Notes: a model not told the origin generated them from the letters alone. A stretch of 64,000 nucleotides of DNA from Enterocloster bolteae (GCA_021772025.1 JAETNT010000009.1:1-64000), one strand, 5' to 3'; counted from the stretch's first letter, positions 6,490 through 18,159 are shown. A program made the numbers and translations.

Positions 6490-7481
6490 TTATTCCTCCA
6501 AAGTATTCTCTTTAACCTTCCTTTAAAATCTTCCTGATTCATTCCTGCTTGTACCAGAAGAACTGCCAGCAGTACAATGCCGATGATGGCTCTCTCCCAA
6601 TAAGCATTTAAAGTATTTTGGAGCTTAAATATGTTAGATAAAATAGCTACTACCATAGCTCCAAAGAAACAGCCGGAAAATTTTCCTTTTCCTCCTGCCA
6701 TGGAGATCCCGCCAATTACTACAGAAGCAATAGCAAGCATATCATACCCGTCCCCTGCTCCTGCTGTGGCTGCTCCTGTCCTGGCAGCTACATTAATCCC
6801 CGCGATACAGGCCAAAATGCTACATATTATATGAGCTGTAATTCTGGTTTTCACTACATTGACTCCCATCATTTTAGCCCCTTCCTCATTCCCTCCTACT
6901 GCATAAATATTTCGGAACAGAGGAATATTCCCAATAGAATAATTGCAGGCGAAAAACGCCATTATTAAAAATACAAATCCCAAAGGCACAAGTCCCAGTA
7001 CTGTCCCATACCCCAGATATTTCATTACCATACTTTCTTTGGCTGGCCTTAGAGTAACTCCGTTAGTAATAACCAGAATCATCCCTTTAATAAAAAGCTG
7101 CATAGAATAGGTCGCGATCATAGGCGGAAATTTTACCTTGGCAATTAAAAGACCATTTATAAAGCCTACTAAAACGCCAAACATAACAGCGGCCAAAAAC
7201 GCCAGCGGAAAGGAGTATGGAAGAAGCCATACTCCAATATAGCCTGCCATAGCTAAGGTGGTGGCTACACTCAAATCAATAGAGCCGCTGATAATCACAT
7301 AAGCCATTCCAAAAGCCAAAAGCGCGTTGGTTACTGTCTGACGGAATATGTTCTGAATATTCGAATAACTTAAAAACAGCCCCGGGTTAAAAGCGCTTCC
7401 TATGAGAATCACCACTGCTAACGCCATTGCTCCGGACGAGACATGGATACCTCGTTTTTTATACCCAAAGGAATCTGCCAT
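6486..7481 (-). CDS. Sugar ABC transporter permease (RbsC family, 2)
   Basis: This 331-aa membrane protein is of the branched-chain/ribose permease type, with about eight to ten transmembrane segments. Family signatures are GMAYVIISGSIDLSVA near residue 58 and the cytoplasmic EAA-like loop around NEEGAKMMGVNVVKTR. It is the second of two permeases in the operon, so the membrane pore is probably a heterodimer with the 315-aa permease. It overlaps the SDR gene downstream by 4 bp. Confidence 0.85.
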   Translation of the reverse strand: MADSFGYKKRGIHVSSGAMALAVVILIGSAFNPGLFLSYSNIQNIFRQTVTNALLAFGMAYVIISGSIDLSVATTLAMAGYIGVWLLPYSFPLAFLAAVMFGVLVGFINGLLIAKVKFPPMIATYSMQLFIKGMILVITNGVTLRPAKESMVMKYLGYGTVLGLVPLGFVFLIMAFFACNYSIGNIPLFRNIYAVGGNEEGAKMMGVNVVKTRITAHIICSILACIAGINVAARTGAATAGAGDGYDMLAIASVVIGGISMAGGKGKFSGCFFGAMVVAILSNIFKLQNTLNAYWERAIIGIVLLAVLLVQAGMNQEDFKGRLKRILWRNK

Positions 7482-7482
7482 A

Positions 7483-8430
7483 TTACGCCTCCTTCCTTTT
7501 TCTTAAGTTTTGGAATACTACCGCCACAATAATAATTGCCGCCGTCACAATATAGGACCACTGTTCTGAGATATTATTCATGTTAATCATAATCGTAATA
7601 ATCTGCAGAATGAAAACTCCAAATACCGTACCGATGAAATTGGGTTTTCCTCCGCTGATTGACGTCCCTCCTATTACAGTTGCGGCAATCGCATCCATCT
7701 CCAGAAGAACCCCCATTGCCATAGGATCCGCACTGGAAACACTTCCCGCGTCAAAAATCCCGGCAAGGGCAGTCAGAAGGTTACAGATTACATATGCCAA
7801 AACGGTACAAAATACCACCCTGATCCCTGCTTTTCTGGACGCGTCCAGGTTATCCCCGCAAGCCTCAATATAAATTCCAAAAGGTGTTTTTTTCGCCAGG
7901 AAAATGGCTGAAATTAAAGGGATAGCAATAAAAAAAACCTGGATCGGAACGGCGCCTCCAAAAAATTTCATATAGCAAAATTCCCGCAGCCATGGGCTGC
8001 GGATACGGACTGTGGCCCCATTGGTCAGTACTTTTGCAAACGCTCTTAATATATACATCATAGCCATAGTGGCAATCATCGGCTGTATCCGAAATTTGGC
8101 CACATTCATGCCATTGATAAATCCGATAGCCGCCGCAGAAATACAAGCTGCCAAAACCGCAAGAACCAAAGAATCTGTATTCTGAAGAACCAGGGCAAAC
8201 AGTACCGCATTCCACGCAAATCCGCTTCCCAGAGAAATATCAATCCCGCCTGCCGCAATCACAAAAGTAGTTCCGATTGCTATCAGCACCAAAGACGTAC
8301 TCTGGGTTAAAATACTTCTCACAGTATACCAACTTGCAAAATTTCTGGTAAACAGGCAGTTACCGGCAAAGAGACAGAAGAATATCAATGGTGTGGAAAC
8401 GGCATTTCGATAAGTTCTCCATTTATCCAT
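7483..8430 (-). CDS. Sugar ABC transporter permease (RbsC family, 1)
   Basis: This 315-aa integral membrane permease of the same family has the matching IGTTFVIAAGGIDISLGSG signature near residue 50, SGGKPNFIGTVFGVFIL toward the C-terminus, and an EACGDNLDASRKAGIRV coupling loop. It overlaps the ATPase gene by 8 bp upstream and ends 1 bp before the second permease gene starts. Two distinct permeases are usual for AI-2-like and some sugar-alcohol importers of this class. Confidence 0.85.
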   Translation of the reverse strand: MDKWRTYRNAVSTPLIFFCLFAGNCLFTRNFASWYTVRSILTQSTSLVLIAIGTTFVIAAGGIDISLGSGFAWNAVLFALVLQNTDSLVLAVLAACISAAAIGFINGMNVAKFRIQPMIATMAMMYILRAFAKVLTNGATVRIRSPWLREFCYMKFFGGAVPIQVFFIAIPLISAIFLAKKTPFGIYIEACGDNLDASRKAGIRVVFCTVLAYVICNLLTALAGIFDAGSVSSADPMAMGVLLEMDAIAATVIGGTSISGGKPNFIGTVFGVFILQIITIMINMNNISEQWSYIVTAAIIIVAVVFQNLRKRKEA

Positions 8431-9952
8431 TTAAGCGCTCCTTTCTTTCTCCTTCCGCTATGGTTTCCATTATTCTCTCCTGGGTAATTTCCTCTCCGGA
8501 TAAACATCCTATGGTTGTCCCTTCCCGAAACACAATAACACGGTGACAGATTTTCACCAGTTCGGACAGATCCGAAGAGATAAAGATTACCCCTATGCCC
8601 TGACTGGAAATCTCACAGATCAAATCCAGAATTTCTTGCTTGGCTCCCACATCAATTCCTCTGGTAGGCTCATCCAGAATCACTAGTTTGGGGTTAGTGG
8701 AAAGGCCTCTGGCTAAAAGGACTTTCTGTTGATTTCCTCCTGAAAGGAATTTTATTTTCTGCTCTTCAGAAGGGGTTTTAATCCGAAACTGGTCTACATA
8801 GCTTCTTACCAAAGCCTTACATTTTTTCCCTTCTATTACGCCATATCTTCCCACCTGACCGGCACTGCTTAAAATCATATTGTTTTTCACCGACATATTG
8901 GGAATAATCCCGTCCACTCTCCGGTTTTCCGTGCAGTATACAATCTTCTGCTTTTTCGCTGTAATTGGGCTGGTCATAGAAAACTGCCTTCCGTTAAGAA
9001 GAAACGCGCCTCCATCGATTCTCCTGCACCCGGCGATAATTTGCGCCGTCTCTGATCTTCCGGAACCCAAAAGCCCCGCAATTCCCAGTATTTCTCCTGA
9101 ATAAACTTTTAAATTTATATTTGTCACCCTTGGAAAGCTTTTTACCTGTCTCAGTTCTACGATAGGAACCTCTTTTTCATCATAAGCGCGCTCTTTTACC
9201 ATACGTTCCTGATCTTTTACTGTTCTTCCTACCATCAAAGATACCAGCCGATTTTGATCCATTTCTTCTACCGGAAAAGTTCCAATGCAGGCTCCATCTT
9301 TTAATATTGTAATGGAATCGCAAATCTGGAAGACTTCTTCCAAACGGTGAGTAATAAAAAGAAAGGATACTCCCCGGGCTTTTAATTTCCGAATAACAGA
9401 AAAAAGGATTTCCACCTCCCTTTTGTCCAGGGAAGAAGTGGGTTCGTCTAAGATCATAAGGCGGCAGTCTTTCCGCAGCGCTATGGCAATGGATACCATT
9501 TGCCAGGCAGCAGCCCCCAGCCCTGAAAGTTCAGCATGAATGTCAATATCTACCCCCAGTTCCTTAAAAATCTGAGTTGCTTCTTCCTCCGCCTTTTTCC
9601 AGTCGATTGCTCTCCTTTTCACAGGATAGTCCTCTAATACCAGGTTTTCAGCCACAGTCAGATAAGGAATTAGATTTAGCTCCTGAAAAACCGCCCGGAT
9701 TCCGGCCGCCGCCGATTCCCTGGTTCCCGCAAAAGCTGCCTCTTTTCCGTCAAACAGAATTTTTCCTCCATCACTTTTATAAACCCCGGTTAATATCTTA
9801 ATAAGTGTAGATTTTCCTGCCCCATTTTCACCGCTGAGAGACCGAATCTCGCCTTTTTTCAGGGAAAAAGAAATTTTATCCAGCGCTTTCACTCCGGGAA
9901 AAGTTTTACTGACTTCTATAATCTCTAAAATGTTCTTTTCTGCTTCTGCCAT
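8423..9952 (-). CDS. Sugar ABC transporter ATP-binding protein (RbsA type)
   Basis: This duplicated ABC ATPase energises import of the sugar. The N-terminal half has Walker A GENGAGKST (residues 41-49) and Walker B LMILDEPTS. The C-terminal half has the degenerate GLLGSGRSE P-loop, signature LSGGNQQKV and LVILDEPTRG, as in RbsA/MglA. The start at 9952 (MAEAEKN) is chosen over an in-frame ATG 14 codons upstream because AGGAGGG lies 5 nt before it, giving 509 aa. The gene starts 44 bp after the binding-protein stop and overlaps the first permease gene. Confidence 0.9.
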   Translation of the reverse strand: MAEAEKNILEIIEVSKTFPGVKALDKISFSLKKGEIRSLSGENGAGKSTLIKILTGVYKSDGGKILFDGKEAAFAGTRESAAAGIRAVFQELNLIPYLTVAENLVLEDYPVKRRAIDWKKAEEEATQIFKELGVDIDIHAELSGLGAAAWQMVSIAIALRKDCRLMILDEPTSSLDKREVEILFSVIRKLKARGVSFLFITHRLEEVFQICDSITILKDGACIGTFPVEEMDQNRLVSLMVGRTVKDQERMVKERAYDEKEVPIVELRQVKSFPRVTNINLKVYSGEILGIAGLLGSGRSETAQIIAGCRRIDGGAFLLNGRQFSMTSPITAKKQKIVYCTENRRVDGIIPNMSVKNNMILSSAGQVGRYGVIEGKKCKALVRSYVDQFRIKTPSEEQKIKFLSGGNQQKVLLARGLSTNPKLVILDEPTRGIDVGAKQEILDLICEISSQGIGVIFISSDLSELVKICHRVIVFREGTTIGCLSGEEITQERIMETIAEGERKERLNG

Positions 9953-9996
9953 TTCTCCCTCCTTTTCCTCCCAGTTCTGTGTAAGCAGCGGCATTT

Positions 9997-11079
9997 TTAA
10001 AAAATAATTTTGCCACTATCCATTTCCTCCTGAGCATTGCTTGGATCGCACATTCTAAGCTGAAGTCCGGTAACTTTTGGATAGTCTTCTCCATTTAAGT
10101 ATTTGGTATAGTTGTCATATAAGCCGTACACAATGGCCTCCGGATCGATAATCAAACAGCTGCTTAATTCTCCCTCTAAAATAGACTCGCACATTTCCAT
10201 GGACAGATCGATTCCACAAGTCATTACATCTTTGCCCGGTTCCATCCCATATTCTTTTACAGCGGCAATCGCCCCTAAAATCATTTCATCATTATGGGCA
10301 TAAATAACATCAATCCCGCCCTGATTGGCCTGAAGCACATTAAGAGTCATTTGCTGAGCGTCAATCCGGCTGCAATTTGCACACTGGGTAGACACAAATT
10401 CACAATCCGGCTGTAATGTTTCAATGGTTTCCACAAAGCCTTCTCCCCTGTCCAAAGACCATGACTGGGACATAGAACCGGTAAGATGAAGAATCCTCAT
10501 AGGATTTTCTTTGCTGTAGTTCTCTCCAATCCACTTTGCCACTTCGGCTCCCTGGTCATAACATTCACCGATTCCTAAAAACAGATAATCTTCTCCCGGC
10601 TCATATCCATCTGCTTTGGCATTAAATACAACCATATCCACTCCGGCGGCCTGAACTCTGTCCATAACCGTACTGCATGCCGATGAATCAACTGGATTAT
10701 AAAATATTACATCTACTCCCTGAGCAATCAGATCTTCCACATCCGCCACTTGTTTCTCTACATTGTTATCCGCATTAATCAGGGTTATCTCATATCCATA
10801 CTCTTTTCCAATAGCTTCAAAGGCTTCTGCCTGGGAAACATTAAATCCAGCGCTGACCTCCGCATAGGAAATACCAATCTTTTTTCCTGTTCCACTTTGG
10901 TTTTCTTTCTTTTCTACCTGATTTTCATCTTCTTTCACGCCTTCTGCAGCCGTTTCTGTCTGTTTAGCGCTTTCCTGAGAATCCGTTGCAGATATCGTTT
11001 CCTCACGGCTTTCTAATGAACAGGCAGTCACACTCATAACCATAGCTGCAGTCAATACTATCTTCCATAATTTTTTCAT
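9997..11079 (-). CDS. Sugar ABC transporter substrate-binding lipoprotein
   Basis: This 360-aa solute-binding protein has a lipoprotein signal (MKKLWKIVLTAAMVMSVTAC, lipid Cys20), a Glu/Lys-rich linker to about residue 68, and a type 1 periplasmic-binding fold starting IGISYAEVSAGFN, like ribose or galactose binding proteins. Typical motifs are NADNNVEKQ and IYAHNDEMILGA. Several cysteines in the mature domain (STQCANCS, CDP) are unusual for this class. It captures the sugar outside the membrane for the importer encoded downstream. The ligand is unknown. Confidence 0.85.
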   Translation of the reverse strand: MKKLWKIVLTAAMVMSVTACSLESREETISATDSQESAKQTETAAEGVKEDENQVEKKENQSGTGKKIGISYAEVSAGFNVSQAEAFEAIGKEYGYEITLINADNNVEKQVADVEDLIAQGVDVIFYNPVDSSACSTVMDRVQAAGVDMVVFNAKADGYEPGEDYLFLGIGECYDQGAEVAKWIGENYSKENPMRILHLTGSMSQSWSLDRGEGFVETIETLQPDCEFVSTQCANCSRIDAQQMTLNVLQANQGGIDVIYAHNDEMILGAIAAVKEYGMEPGKDVMTCGIDLSMEMCESILEGELSSCLIIDPEAIVYGLYDNYTKYLNGEDYPKVTGLQLRMCDPSNAQEEMDSGKIIF

Positions 11080-11115
11080 ATTCTATTTTCTCCTTTTCTT
11101 TTCCTTGTCTCTGCC

Positions 11116-11994
11116 TTACCAGGCTTCCATCTCCTGCTTTGTAACCTGTCTTTTTGTACACATACCATAGGCTACTTCATCTGGTTCTACTGTCATATCC
11201 GTCAAACCCGGGAGAGTAATCCCTCCGTCCACTGTCAAATTAGCTCCTGTAATATAGGCCGCTTCATCTGATGCCAGCCACAGCACCGCATTGCCAATCT
11301 CTCTGGCAGTTCCTTGTCTTTGAAGGGGAATGTTGATGCGCGCAAATTTTTCCCTGTGCTCTGCTTCTTCTTTCAAAACCCGTCCTTCTTCTACTGCTTC
11401 CCCAGATATGGTATCAATGCATCCTGGCAGAACACAATTTATCCGAATTCCATAAGGCGCTGCATCCAAAGCCGCATTGGCGCTGCTTCTCAAAATCGCC
11501 GCTTTAATTCCTCCATACAGAGAAAACTTTTGGTGGGAACGAATGGCGCTCTCTGAATTGATATTTACAATAGAGCCTTTTGTTCCTCTTTTCATCCAGT
11601 AACGAATGGCATCCCGCATTATCAGCATATAACCTCTATAATTTACTGACAGCACTTCGTCAATATGATCCGCAGTATACTCATATTGGTAAAGGCGCGG
11701 AGGCATAATAGCCGCGTTATTCACAACCAAATCCAAACGCCCCAGGCCTTTCGCCGCCTCTTTTATTACAGTCTCTACTACCTTGGCATTCCGGAAATCC
11801 GCTTCTAATATTACGCATCTCCTGCCCATTTTTTCTACTATATCTTTTACTTTTTCTGCTTTTTCACTGCTAAAATAGTAAGTAAATGCCACATCATATC
11901 CTGCTTCAGCCAGGCGCAGGACGATACCCTTTCCGATTCCCCTCTCTCCCCCTGTCACCAGGGCAGCCTTTCCTTTTTCATCGTAATTTATCAT
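11116..11994 (-). CDS. Short-chain dehydrogenase/reductase (copy 2)
   Basis: This 292-aa classical SDR is related to the copy at 5617. The cofactor motif is TGGERGIG, the structural motif NNAA, and the catalytic set is NINSES plus YGGIK. The C-terminal tail GGITLPGLTDMTVEPDEVAYG resembles that of copy 1, which suggests duplication within the operon or recruitment of two members of one subfamily. Its start overlaps the lactonase stop (ATGA). It may perform a different oxidation step in the same pathway, or act on another stereoisomer. Confidence 0.8.
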   Translation of the reverse strand: MINYDEKGKAALVTGGERGIGKGIVLRLAEAGYDVAFTYYFSSEKAEKVKDIVEKMGRRCVILEADFRNAKVVETVIKEAAKGLGRLDLVVNNAAIMPPRLYQYEYTADHIDEVLSVNYRGYMLIMRDAIRYWMKRGTKGSIVNINSESAIRSHQKFSLYGGIKAAILRSSANAALDAAPYGIRINCVLPGCIDTISGEAVEEGRVLKEEAEHREKFARINIPLQRQGTAREIGNAVLWLASDEAAYITGANLTVDGGITLPGLTDMTVEPDEVAYGMCTKRQVTKQEMEAW

Positions 11995-13091
11995 ACATGT
12001 TCTCCTCTGATAAAGGCCAGGGCGGCGGCTTCTTCAATTTTTACCCGATCACATGCCTCTCCCGGAGTTCCGGTTTCCAGATCATATGCAAGGCTTACTA
12101 CCTCACCGTCTCCCTGATTGCACACTAGCATAAAATGTCCGTCTGGTGAAAATTCAAATAGCCTAGGACAATGCCCTTTGCAGGAAAAGCTTGCAGGCAG
12201 AGAAATTTTTCCGGTCTCAGAATCAACTTCCATTCTTAAAAATCTGTCCTCTCCTTTTTCTGTGGAATAACCTCTTATGCTGGCAAATAAAAACCTTCCC
12301 TCAGGAGAAATCTTTACTTCAGCTCCCTGAATCTCCGGCCCGTCATACTGCTTCCAAAAATCCTCCGGGATCAGCTCTGTTCTCTGAATCAAATGCATGT
12401 TTTTCATGTCATAGTCAAATTCGTATACGCTAATGCTTAGTCCCAGTTCGCTAAACAGATAAAACCATGGGCCTTTTGGATGAAATGCTCCATGGCGCGG
12501 ACCATCTCCAGGCTGTACCGCTTTTTTCTCTACCAACTCCAGCTTTCCTGAATCCTCATCCCATTTGGCAATGTGAATGCAATCCGCTCCCAAATCAGGA
12601 ACTACCGCATACCTGCCGCTTCTATCAAATACCACCTGGTGAGGATTGGACTGGGTCTGCCTCGCTCTTGCTCCTTTCCCTTTTGGCAGTTCTGTCCTGC
12701 ATGTCCATTGCGCCGGATTTCCATTGGAATCCAAAGTACAAACCAGAATGTCTGAGCTTTTCCAGCATGGAACTGCCAGGTGCTTTCCCTTGGGAGTCAA
12801 TGATATACATACGCCTCCTGAAGAATCAGATGCCACAGCAGAACGAATCTGTAATTTCTCCGTTTCTCTGTCCAATTCGTAGCTGGCTACTTCCAAAGAG
12901 TCCAGGCGTTCACTTACCGCATAAACCATACCAGGCTTATCCCCTGCCGCTACAAAGGAAGGATTAAATCCGTCATACCGCGAGTCCAAAAGATTCAGTT
13001 TTCCTTCCTCATCCATGGCCACTAAATGCAGTCCTTTATCCTTTTTATAAGTTTTATAATCCAACGTGCCTACCGCAATATATGTTTTCAT
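11991..13091 (-). CDS. Beta-propeller lactonase (copy 2)
   Basis: This is the second PF10282-type lactonase, 366 aa from the start at 13091 (MKTYIAVGTLDYK). That ATG is preferred to an ATG 18 codons upstream because of the AGAGGA 8 nt before it. Blade signatures include NPHQVVFDRSGRYAVVPDLG, GPRHGAFHPKGPWFYLF and FEFSPDGHFMLVCNQGDG. It is the first structural gene after the regulator and overlaps the second SDR gene, forming a dehydrogenase-lactonase pair like the one at 4525-6489. Confidence 0.78.
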   Translation of the reverse strand: MKTYIAVGTLDYKTYKKDKGLHLVAMDEEGKLNLLDSRYDGFNPSFVAAGDKPGMVYAVSERLDSLEVASYELDRETEKLQIRSAVASDSSGGVCISLTPKGKHLAVPCWKSSDILVCTLDSNGNPAQWTCRTELPKGKGARARQTQSNPHQVVFDRSGRYAVVPDLGADCIHIAKWDEDSGKLELVEKKAVQPGDGPRHGAFHPKGPWFYLFSELGLSISVYEFDYDMKNMHLIQRTELIPEDFWKQYDGPEIQGAEVKISPEGRFLFASIRGYSTEKGEDRFLRMEVDSETGKISLPASFSCKGHCPRLFEFSPDGHFMLVCNQGDGEVVSLAYDLETGTPGEACDRVKIEEAAALAFIRGEHV

Positions 13092-13153
13092 GTAAAATAT
13101 CCTCTTGTCAAAAATCACTCCATATGCTATAAAAAAAGAGTACACAAATAAGA

Positions 13154-13174
13154 CCTATGCCAATAGGATTTTTT
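13154..13174 (+). terminator. Small plus-strand hairpin with T-run
   Basis: CCTAT and ATAGG (13154-13158 and 13163-13167) pair around a 4-nt loop and are followed on the plus strand by ATTTTTT. It is weak by itself, but it lies just before a better plus-strand terminator-like hairpin. No plus-strand gene is known here. Confidence 0.35.
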
Positions 13175-13182
13175 GATGTACC

Positions 13183-13221
13183 GCCACTCATCTACTTGCA
13201 CTAGATAAGTGGCATTTTTTT
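13183..13221 (+). terminator. Plus-strand terminator-like hairpin opposite the sugar operon
   Basis: GCCACTCATCTA (13183-13194) pairs with TAGATAAGTGGC (13202-13213), one mismatch, 7-nt loop, followed by seven T on the plus strand (13215-13221). In the minus orientation, that of all local genes, no T-run follows. It lies between lacI and the first structural gene. It may stop antisense transcription, act as an mRNA processing or stabilising hairpin, or serve as an operator. Confidence 0.5.
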
Positions 13222-13222
13222 G

Positions 13223-14221
13223 TTATCTGTCGATGACAATATGATAGGGTATGATTTTTCTGGTGCAAAGAATTTCTGGATTCTTCAATCGTTCTAACAG
13301 AAGCTCCATTGCAATCCGCCCCATCTCCCATGGATTTCTTTCCAGGTAGCTGTACTTTAGTTTAAACATGTCAAACTGTTCCAGCTTATCAAATGCCATA
13401 CAATGAACATCCCTCCCTAATACCAGATTTTTTTCCAGCACAGCCCTGACAAAACCCTCTGTGCTGAAATTGTTGCTTGTGAAAACCGCCGGCGGCAATT
13501 TTCCCTTTTCTAAATACTCTTTTGTGATTCGATACGCCCCCTCTCTAGTAAAATTTCCCTGAAGGATATACTCCTGATTCAGCTTGATTCCATTGGCCTC
13601 AAGAGCCTTTACATACCCGCGGTACCTGTCCCGCACCGCCTTAATGTTCCGATCTCCGGTGAGGATGCCAATCTCCCTGTGGCCTTCCTGTATCATGGAA
13701 TCCACTGCATGAAACGCTCCGGCAAAGTTGTCAAAGAATACTCCGTCTCTCTGATCCAGTTCTGCAGTGGCGTCCATAAAAATAATCGGAATTCCAGTAT
13801 CATTCATAGCCTTGCTGAATTTTTTAGAGCTTTCAAAATTATCAAAATCCAAAGTCGGAGCAATAATAATCCCCTGCACCTTCATCTCCTTAAAGCGTTT
13901 TAGCGCCCGGATCTCCTTCTCCGGATTTCTGTCAGAATTATAAAAAATCAAATCAATATCATACTGGTCCGCAACAGCAGCGATTCCCTCAAAGGAAGAT
14001 AGAAAATAGGGGTTGGTCATCTCTGAAATAATGACTCCTACAGTATGTATTTTTCCAATAGCCGGCTTTCGCGGTCCTTCCGGATGCTGATATCCAGTTT
14101 CCTTTAATACTTCCAGCACCTTTTTCTTCTTTTCTTCACTGACATACCCGTTTCTATTTAACACTCTGGAAACGGTTGCTTTTGATACGTTTGCCAGTTT
14201 GGATATTTCTTCAATTGTCAT
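13223..14221 (-). CDS. LacI family transcriptional regulator
   Basis: This 332-aa regulator has the LacI helix-turn-helix at its N-terminus (TIEEISKLANVSKATVSRVL and the NRNGYVS hinge lead) and a type 1 periplasmic-binding-like effector domain from about residue 55 (HTVGVIISEMTNPYFLSSFE). The start at 14221 is chosen because AGAGGA precedes it by 8 nt and the family motif begins there. An ATG ten codons upstream is less likely. It is the promoter-proximal gene of the sugar operon and probably represses it until a sugar or lactone binds. Confidence 0.85.
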   Translation of the reverse strand: MTIEEISKLANVSKATVSRVLNRNGYVSEEKKKKVLEVLKETGYQHPEGPRKPAIGKIHTVGVIISEMTNPYFLSSFEGIAAVADQYDIDLIFYNSDRNPEKEIRALKRFKEMKVQGIIIAPTLDFDNFESSKKFSKAMNDTGIPIIFMDATAELDQRDGVFFDNFAGAFHAVDSMIQEGHREIGILTGDRNIKAVRDRYRGYVKALEANGIKLNQEYILQGNFTREGAYRITKEYLEKGKLPPAVFTSNNFSTEGFVRAVLEKNLVLGRDVHCMAFDKLEQFDMFKLKYSYLERNPWEMGRIAMELLLERLKNPEILCTRKIIPYHIVIDR

Positions 14222-14274
14222 GGGTCTGTTCCTCTCACATGATTGTTTCATATTTTATTTCTTTCTTTACACAA

Positions 14275-14303
14275 ATAATATCACACTTATTTCTCCATGT
14301 AAA
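14275..14303 (-). promoter_or_regulatory. Promoter of the lacI-led sugar operon
   Basis: On the minus strand TTTACA (14298-14303), a 17-nt spacer and TATTAT (14275-14280) form a good sigma-A promoter about 50 bp upstream of the regulator start. Confidence 0.7.
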
Positions 14304-14496
14304 TTGTTATATATGCCCAATTATATTTCTGATTAATTGGATATTTTTCATAAATATAAGAATATTTTCAATTATATTCAACTTCTATTTCATTTTTATT
14401 TTAAATTATTTCATATTATTTCATACTACTTTTCATGTTTGTATATGTTTCAAAGCTCTAAATAAAAAATCCAATCCCATATCACATGACACAGCA

Positions 14497-14535
14497 AAAT
14501 GCCGAAACCTGTCTATAAAGCAGATTTCGGCATTT
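14497..14535 (-). terminator. Terminator of the PTS/bgl operon
   Basis: AAATGCCGAAA (14497-14507) pairs with TTTCGGCATTT (14525-14535), extended by a CTG-CAG pairing after a bulge. It lies immediately after the stop codon of the cytidylate-kinase-like gene, and in the minus direction the stem runs into TTTT. Confidence 0.65.
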
Positions 14536-14538
14536 CTT

Positions 14539-15207
14539 CTACTGATTTTCATTCGCCATCAAGGCACTCAAAAGCTCCTCTGATTTTTTCCTTCCCATTG
14601 CATCCGTATTGAGACAAACATCGTAGGCTTCCTTCATTCCCCACGGTCTTTTGCTTAAGGCATCATGATAGATTCTCCGTCTGTGATCCTCCTTCTCAAT
14701 GGCTTTATCTAATTCCTCCGAAGTTTCCAGGTCTTTGTATATAGCAGTAGTTTTTGCCCTCTCCCGTTTTTCCTGCTGATCCACTGCATAGAACAATACG
14801 CTCAGGCAGCGATATCCCTCCGACTCAATCTTTTCTTTGATCCCACATTCATGGATCAGACATGGCCCCTCTTCCAGCGCCAGCCTAATGGCCTGCTGAT
14901 ACCGTTCACAAACGCAGGCAAACTCCTCATCCTTTTCTAAATCCTCTGCCCTCAGTTCCATATTTTCCAGTACTTTGTCATACCGGGCAACCAATTCCCT
15001 GTCCTCCGGCTTAAGAAGGCTCATAAGCTTTTCCGCGTCATAATAGGCGTACCCGCTGCTTTCACATGCTTTTACCGCGATCATCCGGCCCATACTGCAA
15101 TACTCGCTGTCAAGGATAATGCAATCCGGCCTTTCAAACTGTTTCTGAAAAGTAGCTTTTTTCGCAACCCCGTTCCAAAATTCTTTTGAATGTACATCGT
15201 CTCTCAT
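14539..15207 (-). CDS. Cytidylate-kinase-like family protein
   Basis: This 222-aa protein resembles the cytidylate-kinase-like family (PF13189 type), cytoplasmic proteins often found in clostridial genomes without a proven substrate. Visible traits are CIILDSEYCSMGRMIAVKACESSGYAYYD, where a P-loop would be expected but the classic GxxGxGKS is missing, and a helical RAKTTAIYKDLE...KAIEKEDHRRRIYHDALSKRPWG stretch like the lid region. It begins 2 bp after the glucosidase stop and belongs to the beta-glucoside operon. Without an intact P-loop it may not be an active kinase. Confidence 0.6.
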   Translation of the reverse strand: MRDDVHSKEFWNGVAKKATFQKQFERPDCIILDSEYCSMGRMIAVKACESSGYAYYDAEKLMSLLKPEDRELVARYDKVLENMELRAEDLEKDEEFACVCERYQQAIRLALEEGPCLIHECGIKEKIESEGYRCLSVLFYAVDQQEKRERAKTTAIYKDLETSEELDKAIEKEDHRRRIYHDALSKRPWGMKEAYDVCLNTDAMGRKKSEELLSALMANENQ

Positions 15208-15209
15208 AA

Positions 15210-18049
<2,840 letters not shown>

Positions 18050-18101
18050 AGTTTCCTCCTTCTCTTTCCTCATTTGTCGGCAGCAATTAATTTGTACCTT
18101 C

Positions 18102-18130
18102 AGTTTACAAAAGAGACCGGAAACCTTCAA
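18102..18130 (-). promoter_or_regulatory. Promoter of PTS/GH1 operon
   Basis: TTGAAG (18125-18130), a 17-nt spacer and TAAACT (18102-18107) read on the minus strand, with a predicted start about 45 bp before the PTS gene. Confidence 0.55.
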
Positions 18131-18159
18131 TAATTTGGAGACTCCTTTCAACAGTGTTG

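Larger units (their letters stand above)
14222..14538. other. AT-rich region upstream of lacI
   Basis: No gene is present. The region holds the lacI promoter (14275-14303) and the terminator of the upstream operon (14497-14535). Between them, about 14304-14490 is very AT-rich with no clear palindrome of LacI operator type. Confidence 0.6.

Noticed and set aside
6486-11079. A ribose uptake and breakdown operon
   Set aside because: The transporter is of the Rbs type, but ribokinase and RbsD are absent. The enzymes are dehydrogenases, lactonases and an aldolase.
13183-13221. LacI operator of the sugar operon
   Set aside because: The inverted repeat lacks the central CG and half-site pattern of LacI-family operators and is followed by a T-run, so a hairpin reading is preferred. 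Binding is not excluded.
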